Assembly: GCF_008042035.1 (NCBI RefSeq)
Contig: NZ_RDBL01000002.1
Span: 140,186 to 204,185, forward strand
Length of the DNA stretch: 64,000 nucleotides
Source of the DNA: Streptomyces sp. col6
GTDB taxonomy: Bacteria; Actinomycetota; Actinomycetes; Streptomycetales; Streptomycetaceae
Direction: 5' to 3'
The notes under the pieces are model-generated. The model was not told the DNA's origin. It worked only from the letters and a program-made list of their open reading frames with translations, and made no database searches. A program made the translations under genes and the position numbers. Below are positions 7,903 through 16,380 of the stretch, piece after piece; within the stretch, counting starts at the first letter, position 1, and each line of letters starts with the position of its first letter.

Positions 7903-9660
7903 TCAGCCCGTCACCTCCTTGTTCTTCGCCAGCGCGGCGGTCCGCTCGGTGACCGTGGTGCGCAGGGTGCCCACCGCGCTCTCGACGTCCTTCGCGGGGA
8001 CGCCGGCCCGGGTGACCTGCGCCGCGAGGTCCTTGAGCGCCTTCGTGGCCTTGCCGGAGCCGTAGAACTTCTCGTACAGGTCCTGGTAGGCCTTCTTGTA
8101 GACGGCGTCGAAGGCGTCGAGCTCCAGGAAGCGCTCCTTGAGCGCGTGGCCGGACCGCATGCCGCCGCCTCCGCCGCCCTTGCCCGCGTCACCGTCCGGC
8201 GCCCCGGGCATGTCGCCGACGTCGGGCATCTGCGCGCCCTCGGGCAGCTCGGGCATCCCTTCCGGCATGCCTTCGGGCATCTGGCCGCCGGTGGCGCCGT
8301 CCTTGCCGCCGGTGCCGCCGGGACGGCCGCCCATGCCGCCGCCCATGCTCATCCGGTCGTCCGGCCCGGCCGTCGCGTCCCCGCTGAAGGTGAGGTTGTA
8401 GTCCCACCCCAGCACCGAGAACTTCTTGCTGTTCAGGTCGTATCCGAGGAGGTAGTTCTTCCCCGGGCCCGCCATGTCGTCGAAGTTCATCAGCAGATTC
8501 TGCGTGGCGACGTAGTGGGCGAACGAGTCGACGTCGACGTGCTTGTCGAGGTCGGCGGCGAACTCCTTGTCGGAGGCCTTCTCCACCCACTTGGCCAGCT
8601 TCATCACGGGTTCGAGGTCCTGGCTGCCGACCTTGTTGAGCTGCCGGAACGACGTCTCGTACTTCGAGGGGTCGTCGCCCTGGTAGTCGAACGTGCCGCC
8701 CGCTCTGGCCTTGTAGACCACCGACTCGCCCTCGACCGCCTCGGCGTACTCGGTGTCGGGGTTCTCGACCATCAGCCGTACGGCCGTCGGACGGTTGTTG
8801 ACCTTCAGGGTCGTGAAGCCGAACCGCTCGGCCGGCTCCCCGGTCCCGTCGATCAGCGAGAGCGCCAGCGCCTCGTTGACGGGGACCTGGGGGTTGCTGC
8901 CCGGACGCAGTGAGATCTCCCGCTCGCCCTGGTAGGCGCGGCCCTCCACGTACTCGTCGATCTTGATGAGCCAGGGGAGTTCCTCGGGCTTGTCGGCGGA
9001 CAGGTTGTACTGCGTCATCCCGCCGCCGCGTCCGCCACCGGCCCCGCCCGCTGCGGCACCGCCACCGTCGGCCGCCTTGTCGCCGCCGTCCTGGCCTCCA
9101 CCGGCAGCCGTGTCACCGGCCGCCTGACCGCCGGCCGCCTGACCGCCACCCGTCGGCGGCTCCGGCATCTCGCCGTTTCCGCCCGATGCCTTCCCGCCGC
9201 GCTGATCCGCGCCGCCGGCGGGCATCTGGCCGCCGCCCGGCATCCCGCCCCGGTTCCCCCGCAGGGACATCAGGGTCGAGTTGCCCTTGAGCCGGATGCC
9301 GACGTCCGTCAGGTAGACCCCGTCGATCGTGAGGTCCGCCGGGATGGAGTCCTTCGTGCCGTCCTTCTTGAACTCCTTCATCATCTTGTCGAAGTCGGTC
9401 TGCTTGTACTCCAGTTGCACGGAGTGCTTCACCGACGTGTCGTACAGCCCGACCGTGCCCTTCACGTCCTCCGTGATCGTGTCGGCCTCCACCCGCGAGG
9501 CGGAGGTGACGTACGGGGAGATACGGGCGTCGCCGAACGCGTACAGCATCACCGCGAGCCCCGCGCACAGTGCCCCGGCGGGCTTCCAGTGGTGCCGCAG
9601 GCGTACGGGCACGCGGTCGCGCAGCCGTCGCCCGCGGGGCGTGCCGTCGACGGGGCTCAC
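7903..9660 (-). CDS. CotH-type atypical protein kinase, membrane anchored, with two low-complexity inserts
   Basis: 585 residues. One membrane helix at about 27-43 after an Arg-rich cytoplasmic tail places the rest outside the cell. CotH features: V-V-Y-K with K317, N-F-D-D near 392-395, N402-Y403, and G-W-D-Y-N-L with D420, the position of the metal-binding acid in the kinase-like fold of spore-coat CotH proteins, which phosphorylate surface proteins. Two Gly/Met/Pro-rich insertions (about 138-214 and 437-503) interrupt the domain; the second repeats P-E-G-M. The GTG start overlaps the DUF4956 stop (GTGA). It is third in an operon with a VTC-domain protein and DUF4956. In a streptomycete the substrate could be a cell-surface or spore protein (inference). 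Confidence 0.85.
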   Translation of the reverse strand: MSPVDGTPRGRRLRDRVPVRLRHHWKPAGALCAGLAVMLYAFGDARISPYVTSASRVEADTITEDVKGTVGLYDTSVKHSVQLEYKQTDFDKMMKEFKKDGTKDSIPADLTIDGVYLTDVGIRLKGNSTLMSLRGNRGGMPGGGQMPAGGADQRGGKASGGNGEMPEPPTGGGQAAGGQAAGDTAAGGGQDGGDKAADGGGAAAGGAGGGRGGGMTQYNLSADKPEELPWLIKIDEYVEGRAYQGEREISLRPGSNPQVPVNEALALSLIDGTGEPAERFGFTTLKVNNRPTAVRLMVENPDTEYAEAVEGESVVYKARAGGTFDYQGDDPSKYETSFRQLNKVGSQDLEPVMKLAKWVEKASDKEFAADLDKHVDVDSFAHYVATQNLLMNFDDMAGPGKNYLLGYDLNSKKFSVLGWDYNLTFSGDATAGPDDRMSMGGGMGGRPGGTGGKDGATGGQMPEGMPEGMPELPEGAQMPDVGDMPGAPDGDAGKGGGGGGMRSGHALKERFLELDAFDAVYKKAYQDLYEKFYGSGKATKALKDLAAQVTRAGVPAKDVESAVGTLRTTVTERTAALAKNKEVTG

Positions 9661-10334
9661 AGGTCGGTGGTGTCGTAACCGGTAAGAACAGTTACACGCT
9701 GGCCGGAGGTGCGCTCCTGGAGCGCGGTGACCAGGTCGCCGGGCTCGGTGCCCTTCTTCATGCGGACCGTGTAGAACACTTCGTTCAGCGCCCCGCCCCG
9801 GATCGTCTCCGTACTCACCAGCTCGAATTCGGTCGTGTACTTGATCAGGACGTCACGGATGCCCGGCGTGTAGTCCTCGCCCGCCGGGACCTGGACCTTG
9901 ACCACCTGGCGCTGGACGTTCAGGGCGAACCAGTCGAACTTGTGCATGATGACGACGACCACGCAGATCACGACCGCGCCGACAGCGGCCAGCGTGTAGA
10001 AGCGGGCGCCGCAGGCCATGCCTATGGCCATCGCCAGGAAGATGAAGCCGACGTCCCGGGTCTCCTTGACCGCGTTCCGGAACCGGACCACGGACAACGC
10101 GCCGACCAGGGAGAACGCCCGTGCCAGGTTGGAGCCGACGACCAGCATGATCAGCGCGACGATCATGCCGACGATGACGAGGGTCTGCACGTAGGACTGG
10201 CTGTAGGACACGTTCCGGTGGGTGTACCGGTAGACGTAACCGATGACCGTGCTCAGGACGAAGGACAGCACCATCGCCGCGACGACGTCGGTGACGCTGA
10301 ACGTCCCGCTGAGTTCCTGCAGATCGAAATTCAC
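9657..10334 (-). CDS. DUF4956 membrane protein
   Basis: 225 residues starting at GTG within the stop of the VTC gene. Four hydrophobic segments lie at about 15-32, 50-68, 90-110 and 112-130, separated by basic loops (including V-V-R-F-R-N), followed by an approximately 90-residue soluble C-terminal domain of alternating strands and helices. This matches DUF4956, which commonly neighbours VTC-domain and CotH genes. The role is unknown; a membrane channel or scaffold for the other two proteins is inference. Confidence 0.85.
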   Translation of the reverse strand: MNFDLQELSGTFSVTDVVAAMVLSFVLSTVIGYVYRYTHRNVSYSQSYVQTLVIVGMIVALIMLVVGSNLARAFSLVGALSVVRFRNAVKETRDVGFIFLAMAIGMACGARFYTLAAVGAVVICVVVVIMHKFDWFALNVQRQVVKVQVPAGEDYTPGIRDVLIKYTTEFELVSTETIRGGALNEVFYTVRMKKGTEPGDLVTALQERTSGQRVTVLTGYDTTDL

Positions 10335-11209
10335 TGTGCTCCTGCTTTCACCGGCGACTCCTGCGCCGGCAGCCGCGTGTCGAGGGGGGAGGTGGCGGGC
10401 GGCGGACAGTCCGCCTCGTGGAGATGGAAGGCGGAGCGGGGTGCCAGCCCGAACGCCTCGATGGACTGGACGTACTTGGAGACCCGGATCAGGCTCAGGT
10501 TCCGGCGGGCCGCCAGGTCGGTGATCCAGTGCGGGGTGCGCTCGTTGACCTTGATCTCCATCACCGACATGTGCGGCGGGACGGTGAACCGGTTCTCCGG
10601 ATCGGCCTGCCCGAAGTGGAAGTCGCGGTCGCGGCCCCGGATGCGCCGGTCGAAGGTGACCCGCAGCCCGGTGTCGGCGGCGCGCCCGACCAGCGCCTCG
10701 CGCTGGTAGCCGGTCATCGCGGTGGGCCTGAGGTTCAGCCGTACGACCAGGTCGAGCACCTCGTGGACGAACGCGCGCTCCTTAGGGGAGTGCTCCACCA
10801 GCTCGCGCCCGTCGCAGAGCCGGCGGGCCGTGCCGTACGGCAGGGTGATGCGGCGTTTCTGGGTGACCCGGTTGACGCGCTGTTTGATCTCGACGCAGAC
10901 GGGGGAGTCGTCCGTGACCCCGACCGGTTCGCCGTAGTGCCTGATGCGCAGCTTGCGGCGGAACTTCAGGCCCTCGATCTTCTCCCAGTAGAACCGCAGT
11001 TCGGGGGAGTCGTAGTACAGGCTCCACACCCCGTACCCGCCGACCGGGCTGTTGAGGTCGCGGTCCATCCGCTCCCCGAGCTCGTCGCGCAGTTCGGCGG
11101 CCTGCTTTACCGGGACCAGGTACTTCAGCTCGTATCTGTTGAAGGCGTGCAGCCTGCTCGCCACATGCAGCGGTGGGGGGTCCTCGGTAGCCGTGTCGGG
11201 TTGCGACAC
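10331..11209 (-). CDS. VTC-domain (polyphosphate polymerase-like) protein
   Basis: 292 residues. It carries the charged strand motifs of the triphosphate-tunnel fold: R-Y-E-L-K (E27, K29), K-F-R-R-K-L-R-I-R (83-90), V-E-I-K (E107, K109), Y-Q-R-E (R170), T-F-D-R-R (D187), M-E-I-K-V-N (E218, K220) and S-K-Y (K245). In yeast Vtc4 this tunnel polymerises ATP gamma-phosphate into polyphosphate. No membrane segment is present, so it probably works on the inner face with DUF4956. The GTG at 11209 has GGAGG six bases upstream; longer in-frame versions lack a ribosome site. First gene of the three-gene operon. Confidence 0.85.
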   Translation of the reverse strand: MSQPDTATEDPPPLHVASRLHAFNRYELKYLVPVKQAAELRDELGERMDRDLNSPVGGYGVWSLYYDSPELRFYWEKIEGLKFRRKLRIRHYGEPVGVTDDSPVCVEIKQRVNRVTQKRRITLPYGTARRLCDGRELVEHSPKERAFVHEVLDLVVRLNLRPTAMTGYQREALVGRAADTGLRVTFDRRIRGRDRDFHFGQADPENRFTVPPHMSVMEIKVNERTPHWITDLAARRNLSLIRVSKYVQSIEAFGLAPRSAFHLHEADCPPPATSPLDTRLPAQESPVKAGAQ

Positions 11210-11353
11210 CGTGCGCCTCCTTCGTCGTCCGTGCCGGACCGGCCGGCCCGCGACACGCAACCAACGACGGATGAGGAAGCGATGAGAAACCCGGGTGTAT
11301 TGCAGGAGGATTCAAGATGGCCGGAAGGTGAACACGGCCGGTGGCAATACGAC

Positions 11354-11384
11354 TGTGTCCCCGGGCCGACGGCCCGGGGACACA
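11354..11384 (-). terminator. Perfect hairpin after osmC
   Basis: A perfect 14-bp inverted repeat (11354-11367 with 11371-11384, loop GAC) begins 13 bases after the osmC stop. A textbook Streptomyces-style terminator without a U-tract; it also separates osmC from the VTC operon promoter region. Confidence 0.8.
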
Positions 11385-11396
11385 GCGGGGGAGCGA

Positions 11397-11822
11397 TCAG
11401 GCGAGCGACGCGCTCAGAGTGATCGTGGTGCCGGAAAGCGCCTGGCTGACCGGGCAGTTGGCCTTGGCGTCCTCGGCGGCCTTGACGAAGTCGGCCTCGT
11501 CGAGACCCGGCACGGTACCCACCACGGTGAGGTGGATGCCCGTGATGCCGGTGCCGGGCTGGAAGGTGACATCGGCCTTCGTCTCCAGCCGGGCCGGCGG
11601 GGTGCCGGCGCCGCTGAGGCCGTGCGAGAGCGCCATCGAGAAGCAGCTGGAGTGGGCCGCTGCGATCAGCTCCTCCGGGCTGGTCTTCCCGTTCGCCGCC
11701 TCCGCACGGGACGGCCAGGAGACCGGGTACTCGCCGATCCCGGACGAGTCGAGGGTGACGACCCCCTTGCCCTCCAGGAGGTTGCCTTCCCACTCCGTGT
11801 GGGCGGTACGCGTGGTAGCCAT
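11397..11822 (-). CDS. osmC: OsmC-type organic hydroperoxide peroxiredoxin
   Basis: 141 residues, the usual size. The two redox cysteines are C60 (in A-A-H-S-S-C-F-S) and C123 (in A-N-C-P-V-S), and the conserved N-G-K-T-S-P-E-E-L segment precedes the first. OsmC proteins reduce organic hydroperoxides in the cytosol using these thiols. The ATG has GAAGGG seven bases upstream. It is a single gene: a strong terminator follows and an 88-base gap separates it from zapE upstream. Confidence 0.92.
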   Translation of the reverse strand: MATTRTAHTEWEGNLLEGKGVVTLDSSGIGEYPVSWPSRAEAANGKTSPEELIAAAHSSCFSMALSHGLSGAGTPPARLETKADVTFQPGTGITGIHLTVVGTVPGLDEADFVKAAEDAKANCPVSQALSGTTITLSASLA

Positions 11823-11910
11823 GCTGGTCCCTTCGAACGGTGCGCGGTGGTACGGGCCGGCGGGGCACGTCGTCGTGTCCCGCCGCTGGTACGTCCTTAC
11901 GCCCCCGAAC

Positions 11911-13005
11911 CTACTGCGCCACCAGCCCCTTCGCGTCACGCGCCAGCGCCGTGAGCCGGGAGATCGCCCGGAAGTACTTCTTCCGGTACCCGCCGTTCAG
12001 CATCTCCTCACTGAACAGCTTGTCGAAGGGCAGCCCGGACGCGAGGACCGGCACCTCCCGGTCGTACAGCCGGTCCGCGAGCACCACGAGCCGCAGAGCG
12101 GTCGACTGGTCGGGCACCGGCCGCACCTCGGTGAGGCACACCGCCTTCATTCCGTCCGTCAGTGCCCCGTACCGGCTGGGGTGGACGCGGGCCAGGTGGT
12201 CGAGGAGCGAGGGGAAGTCGTCCAGGCTGGCACCCGGCGTGGCGTACGCGGCCTTGGTGACCTCTTCGTCCGAGTACGGCGGCGGGGCCTCGGGCAGACC
12301 CCGGTGACGGTAGTCCTCGCCGTCGATGCGCAGCGGGCGGAAGTGCGCCGAGAGCCCCTGGATCTCGCGCAGGAAGTCGGCGGCGGCGAACCGTCCCTCG
12401 CCGAGCTTGCCGGGCAGCGTGTTGGAGGTCGCGGCCAGCGCGACGCCCTCCTCGACCAGCCGGCTCAGCAGCGAGGACACCAGCACGGTGTCGCCCGGGT
12501 CGTCCAGCTCGAACTCGTCGATGCACAGCAGCCGGTGCCCGCTCAGCGTCCGTACGGTCTGCTGGAAGCCGAGCGCCCCCACCAGGTTCGTCAGCTCGAC
12601 GAACGTGCCGAACGCCTTCAGCTCGGGCGCGGCCGGCGTGGCGTGCCAGAGGGAGGCGAGCAGGTGGGTCTTGCCGACCCCGTAGCCGCCGTCGAGGTAG
12701 ACACCGCGCGGCCCGGACGGCTTGGCCTCCGCCTTCCGGCCGAACCACTTGCGCTTCCCGGACCCCGACGCGTGCGCCCCGCCGAGCCCGGCGGCGAAGT
12801 CGCTCAGGACCCGGACCGCCTCGGTCTGGCTCGGCTGGTTCGGGTCGGGTACGTACGTATCGAAACGCACCGAGTCGAAGCGCGGCGGCGGCACCATCTC
12901 GGCGACCAGACGGTCGGCGGGGACGTGCGGCTCGCGGGCGCACAGGGACAGCGGGGCCGTTTCGGCTATGGGGCTGGACCCCGGCACGGCGTGGGAGGAC
13001 GACAC
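11911..13005 (-). CDS. zapE: ZapE/AFG1-family ATPase
   Basis: About 364 residues. Walker A G-G-Y-G-V-G-K-T-H in the first half, Walker B L-L-C-I-D-E-F-E, sensor A-T-S-N-T-L-P, and a C-terminal F-x-x-L-F-S-E-E-M: the AFG1-like ATPase layout. In E. coli ZapE acts at the division ring; in mitochondria AFG1 helps membrane-protein turnover. I prefer the GTG at 13005, where the N-terminus resembles relatives. An ATG at 13044 is also in frame but would overlap the start of the divergent reductase gene. Divergent promoters must lie in or near this overlap. Confidence 0.85.
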   Translation of the reverse strand: MSSSHAVPGSSPIAETAPLSLCAREPHVPADRLVAEMVPPPRFDSVRFDTYVPDPNQPSQTEAVRVLSDFAAGLGGAHASGSGKRKWFGRKAEAKPSGPRGVYLDGGYGVGKTHLLASLWHATPAAPELKAFGTFVELTNLVGALGFQQTVRTLSGHRLLCIDEFELDDPGDTVLVSSLLSRLVEEGVALAATSNTLPGKLGEGRFAAADFLREIQGLSAHFRPLRIDGEDYRHRGLPEAPPPYSDEEVTKAAYATPGASLDDFPSLLDHLARVHPSRYGALTDGMKAVCLTEVRPVPDQSTALRLVVLADRLYDREVPVLASGLPFDKLFSEEMLNGGYRKKYFRAISRLTALARDAKGLVAQ

Positions 13006-13042
13006 AACCGTCAAGCTTACGACCCGTGCCAGACTGCCGGAC

Positions 13043-13807
13043 ATGCGACGCCTGTTCCCTGTGACCGACCTGACAGCGGCCGAAGCCCCGGGCGAATGGA
13101 GCCTGGACCGGCTCGCCGACGCCTACGCCTACCCCGAGACGGACGGGCCCTGGCTGCGCGCCAACATGGTCTCGACCCTCGACGGGGCCGCCCAGCACGA
13201 CGGCCGCTCGCAGCCGATCTCCTGCGAGAGCGACATGCGGATCTTCGGCACCCTGCGCGGCCTGGCCGACGTGGTGATCGCCGGCGCCCAGACCGTACGC
13301 CAGGAGGGCTACCGGCCGGCCCGTGCGCGGGAAGCCTTCGCGGCGCGGCGGGCGGCGGCCGGCCAGACCGTCGCGCCGGCCGTCGCCGTGGTCAGCGGCA
13401 GCCTGGACCTGGACTTCTCGCTTCCGCTCTTCGTCTCGCCGCTGGTCCCGACGCTCGTCCTGACCGGGGCGGGCGCACCCCCGGACCGGATCGAGACGGC
13501 CCGCAAGGCGGGCGCCGAGGTGGTGATCGCGGGGGAGGGCTCGCGCGTCGACCCGGCCCGCGCGGTGCGGGAGCTGGCCGGCCGGGGGCACCGGCGGCTG
13601 CTGACGGAGGGCGGGCCCCGGCTGCTGGGCCAGTTCGTGGCCGGGGAGGTGCTGGACGAGCTGTGCCTGACCGTCGCGCCCATGCTCACGGCCGGGGACG
13701 CCCAGCGGATCGCCGGTGGGCCCGCGGTCGCCGTGCCGAAACGATTCGTCCTGGGCTCGCTGCTGGAGGAGGACGGATTCCTCTTCTCCCGGTACCGCCG
13801 GCCCTGA
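13043..13807 (+). CDS. Pyrimidine reductase / dihydrofolate-reductase-fold protein (RibD C-terminal type)
   Basis: 254 residues, a stand-alone RibD C-terminal (NADPH-dependent reductase) domain. Typical points are N-M-V-S-T-L-D-G-A near residue 36, V-V-I-A-G-A-Q-T-V-R near 75, L-L-T-E-G-G-P-R-L-L-G-Q for NADPH binding near 190, and a final S-R-Y-R-R-P. There is no deaminase domain and no riboflavin genes nearby, so the true substrate is unclear (pyrimidine, folate or other pterin-like compound). Divergent from zapE with nearly abutting starts. Confidence 0.8.
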   Translation: MRRLFPVTDLTAAEAPGEWSLDRLADAYAYPETDGPWLRANMVSTLDGAAQHDGRSQPISCESDMRIFGTLRGLADVVIAGAQTVRQEGYRPARAREAFAARRAAAGQTVAPAVAVVSGSLDLDFSLPLFVSPLVPTLVLTGAGAPPDRIETARKAGAEVVIAGEGSRVDPARAVRELAGRGHRRLLTEGGPRLLGQFVAGEVLDELCLTVAPMLTAGDAQRIAGGPAVAVPKRFVLGSLLEEDGFLFSRYRRP

Positions 13808-13865
13808 GCCCCGGCCGTTCCCGTACGCCCAGAGGTCTCCCGTACCGCCACCCCGGGCGACAAAC

Positions 13866-13893
13866 AGCGGAATATCACGTTCCGCTTAGCGTT
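13866..13893 (+). promoter_or_regulatory. Inverted repeat AGCGGAA/TTCCGCT with sigmaR-like spacing
   Basis: AGCGGAA at 13866 and TTCCGCT at 13880 form a 7-bp inverted repeat with a 7-base spacer. The same stretch holds GGAAT followed after 17 bases by GTT, one base short of the GGAAT-N18-GTT pattern known for sigmaR promoters. It stands about 100 bases before the gene upstream of murC-msrB. Suggestive only. Confidence 0.25.
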
Positions 13894-13989
13894 CCGTGGG
13901 CAGAATGGATCTCGCAGACCCCGTGCGAGCGCGGGGAAGGATGGTTTCAGCAGCGACCGGCGACGGCCGCTGAAGAGAAGGGCTCTGTG

Positions 13990-14460
13990 GTGTTCACCAG
14001 CGTTTTGATGATCGAGAAGGCCCTCACGGCGGGGGACGTCGAGTTCGTCACCACCCTGCACGGGGAGGAGCGGACCTCCTTCGTCGTCCTCATGCAGCCG
14101 CGCGGCGACCAGGCGGACGTCCTGCTGCGGGCCATCGACGACCTGGCGATGGGCGAACTGAAGGAAGCGGCCCGCGAGAACGAGGAGCCCGAGGGCAGGA
14201 GCGCCAGGGAGTCGGCCGGACTCGCCCTGGAGGTGTCCCTGGAGGCCCTGCGCCAGGCGGGCTCCGAGGCCGTCGGACAGGTGATCGAGGACCACCCCCT
14301 GGACAAGCTCACCTCGGTGGTCGAGGAGTCGGAGGCCGACGAGGTCATCGTGCTCACCGCGCCCCACTACGTCGAGGAGTTCTTCCACCGCGACTGGGCC
14401 TCCCGCGCCCGGCACAAGGTCGGCGTCCCGGTGCTCAAGCTCTTCGCGCACAGCGAATAG
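13990..14460 (+). CDS. Conserved actinobacterial protein of unknown function
   Basis: 156 residues, acidic, mixed alpha/beta: an N-terminal strand-helix-strand pattern (V-E-F-V-T-T-L-H, F-V-V-L-M-Q-P), a charged middle helix region, and a strongly conserved-looking end (V-I-V-L-T-A-P-H-Y-V-E-E-F-F, W-A-S-R-A-R, V-P-V-L-K-L). The last part recalls universal-stress-type or permease-regulator folds, but no nucleotide loop is evident. Some databases label relatives indole-3-glycerol phosphate synthase; nothing here supports that. Two adjacent GTG codons (13987, 13990) are possible starts. It lies 70 bases before murC. Confidence 0.7.
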   Translation: MFTSVLMIEKALTAGDVEFVTTLHGEERTSFVVLMQPRGDQADVLLRAIDDLAMGELKEAARENEEPEGRSARESAGLALEVSLEALRQAGSEAVGQVIEDHPLDKLTSVVEESEADEVIVLTAPHYVEEFFHRDWASRARHKVGVPVLKLFAHSE

Positions 14461-14530
14461 GCTGGGCCCGTGGCCCGGGAGTGGCACCCGGGGCCGCACC
14501 CGAACCCACTCGAAACCCGCAGGAGCACAG

Positions 14531-15928
14531 ATGGCACCCGGCATTCCCGCCGCCATGGAACGACCGCACTTCATCGGCATCGGCGGCGCCGGAATGTCGG
14601 GCATCGCCAAGATCCTCGCCCAGCGCGGCGCAAAGGTCGCCGGCAGCGACGCCAAGGAGTCCCCGACGGCCGAGGCGCTCCGCGCGCTGGGGGCGACCGT
14701 CCACATCGGGCACGCCGCCGGGCACCTGGCGGACGACGCCAGCTGTGTGGTCGTCTCCAGCGCCATCCGCGCCGACAACCCGGAGCTGGTGCGCGCCGGG
14801 GAGCTGTCGATCCCCGTCGTGCACCGCTCCGACGCCCTGGCCTCGCTGATGGGCGGGCTGCGCTCCATCGCGGTGGCGGGCACCCACGGCAAGACCACCA
14901 CCACCTCGATGCTGGCCGTCGCCCTGAGCGAGCTGGACCTCGACCCCTCGTACGCCATCGGCGGCGACCTGGCCGGGCCCGGCACCAACGCCACGCACGG
15001 CGAGGGCGAGATCTTCGTCGCCGAGGCCGACGAGAGCGACCGCAGCTTCCAGAAGTACGACCCCGACGTCGCGATCGTCCTCAACGTCGAACTGGACCAC
15101 CACGCGAACTACGCGTCGATGGACGAGATCTACGAGTCCTTCGAGACCTTCGCCGGCAAGATCGTCCCCGGCGGCACCCTCGTCGTCTCCGCCGACCAGT
15201 CCGGCGCAGCCGAGCTGACCCGCCGGGTCCGCGAGGCGCTGCCCGCGCTCACCGTCGTCACCTACGGCGAGTCCGACACCGCCGACGTACGCGTCCACAA
15301 GATCACCCCGCGCGGCCTGACCAGCGAGGTCACGGTGATCCTGGGCGGGAAGTTCCTCACCTTCACCGTCTCCGTCCCCGGCCGCCACTACGCGCTCAAC
15401 GCGGTGGCCGCCCTCGCCTCGGGCATCGCCCTCGGCATCCCCGCCCACAACCTCGCCTCGGCCCTCGGCAAGTACACCGGGGTCAAGCGCCGCCTCCAGC
15501 TCAAGGGCGAGGCGGCCGGCGTCCAGGTCATCGACAGCTACGCCCACCACCCCACCGAGATGACCGCCGACCTGGAGGCCATGCGCGGCGCCGCCACCGA
15601 CGCCCGCCTCCTCGTCGTCTTCCAGCCCCACCTGTTCTCCCGCACCCAGGAGCTCGGCACCGAGATGGGCCAGGCCCTCGCGCTCGCCGACGCCTCCGTG
15701 GTCCTGGACATCTACCCGGCCCGCGAGGACCCGGTCCCCGGCGTCACCAGCGCCCTGATCATCGACGCCGCGACCGCCGCCGGCGCCGACGTCACGGCGG
15801 TCCACGACAAGGAGCGGGTCCCCGAGGTCATCGCGGGAATGGCGAAGCCCGGCGACCTCGTTCTCACCATGGGAGCGGGCGACGTCACCGACCTCGGCCC
15901 GCAGATCCTGGACCACCTGTCGAGCTGA
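14531..15928 (+). CDS. murC: UDP-N-acetylmuramate--L-alanine ligase
   Basis: 465 residues. The N-terminal G-I-G-G-A-G-M-S-G-I-A loop binds the UDP-sugar, A-G-T-H-G-K-T-T-T-T is the ATP loop, E-A-D-E-S-D is the metal/phosphate region, N-V-E-L-D-H-H follows, and Y-A-H-H-P-T-E in the C-terminal domain is diagnostic of MurC. It adds the first amino acid to the peptidoglycan precursor in the cytosol. It lies apart from the main division/cell-wall cluster, as in other streptomycetes. The ATG is 12 bases after GCAGGAG. msrB follows after 10 bases. Confidence 0.97.
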   Translation: MAPGIPAAMERPHFIGIGGAGMSGIAKILAQRGAKVAGSDAKESPTAEALRALGATVHIGHAAGHLADDASCVVVSSAIRADNPELVRAGELSIPVVHRSDALASLMGGLRSIAVAGTHGKTTTTSMLAVALSELDLDPSYAIGGDLAGPGTNATHGEGEIFVAEADESDRSFQKYDPDVAIVLNVELDHHANYASMDEIYESFETFAGKIVPGGTLVVSADQSGAAELTRRVREALPALTVVTYGESDTADVRVHKITPRGLTSEVTVILGGKFLTFTVSVPGRHYALNAVAALASGIALGIPAHNLASALGKYTGVKRRLQLKGEAAGVQVIDSYAHHPTEMTADLEAMRGAATDARLLVVFQPHLFSRTQELGTEMGQALALADASVVLDIYPAREDPVPGVTSALIIDAATAAGADVTAVHDKERVPEVIAGMAKPGDLVLTMGAGDVTDLGPQILDHLSS

Positions 15929-15938
15929 AGGAGCCACC

Positions 15939-16343
15939 GTGCCGTACGACGTCGAGAAGCCGGACGAACAGTGGCGGGAGGAGCTCACCCCCGCCGAGTA
16001 CGCGGTGCTGCGCAAGGCCGGCACCGAGCCCGCGTTCGTCGGTGAGTACACGGACACCAAGACCGAGGGCGTCTACTCCTGCCGGGCCTGCGGCGCGGAG
16101 CTGTTCCGCTCCGACACCAAGTTCGAGTCGCACTGCGGCTGGCCGTCCTTCTACGACCCGAAGGACACCGACGCGGTCGAACTGATCCAGGACCGCAGCC
16201 ACGGCATGGTCCGCACCGAGGTCCGCTGCGCCCGCTGCGGCTCCCACCTGGGCCATGTCTTCGAGGGCGAGGGCTACCCGACCCCGACGGACCAGCGGTA
16301 CTGCATCAACTCGATCTCGCTGCGGCTGAGCCCGGACGCCTGA
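15939..16343 (+). CDS. msrB: Peptide-methionine (R)-S-oxide reductase
   Basis: 134 residues from a GTG start with GAAGGAG upstream. Zinc ligands C48, C51, C97 and C100 are all present; H-C-G-W-P-S-F is at 65-71; the catalytic cysteine is C122 in R-Y-C-I-N-S. It reduces the R epimer of methionine sulfoxide in proteins. The 10-base gap to murC indicates cotranscription, linking oxidative repair and wall synthesis in one message. Confidence 0.96.
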   Translation: MPYDVEKPDEQWREELTPAEYAVLRKAGTEPAFVGEYTDTKTEGVYSCRACGAELFRSDTKFESHCGWPSFYDPKDTDAVELIQDRSHGMVRTEVRCARCGSHLGHVFEGEGYPTPTDQRYCINSISLRLSPDA

Positions 16344-16380
16344 TCCCTCCGGCCCCCGGTACGAGGACCGGCGCCCAGCG

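Noticed and set aside
11911..13044. Longer zapE start at ATG 13044
   Set aside because: It would overlap the divergent reductase start and adds residues not resembling ZapE N-termini; GTG 13005 is preferred, though not proven.
13987..14460. Indole-3-glycerol phosphate synthase label sometimes given to this family
   Set aside because: The protein is far too short for a TIM barrel and has none of the TrpC active-site motifs.
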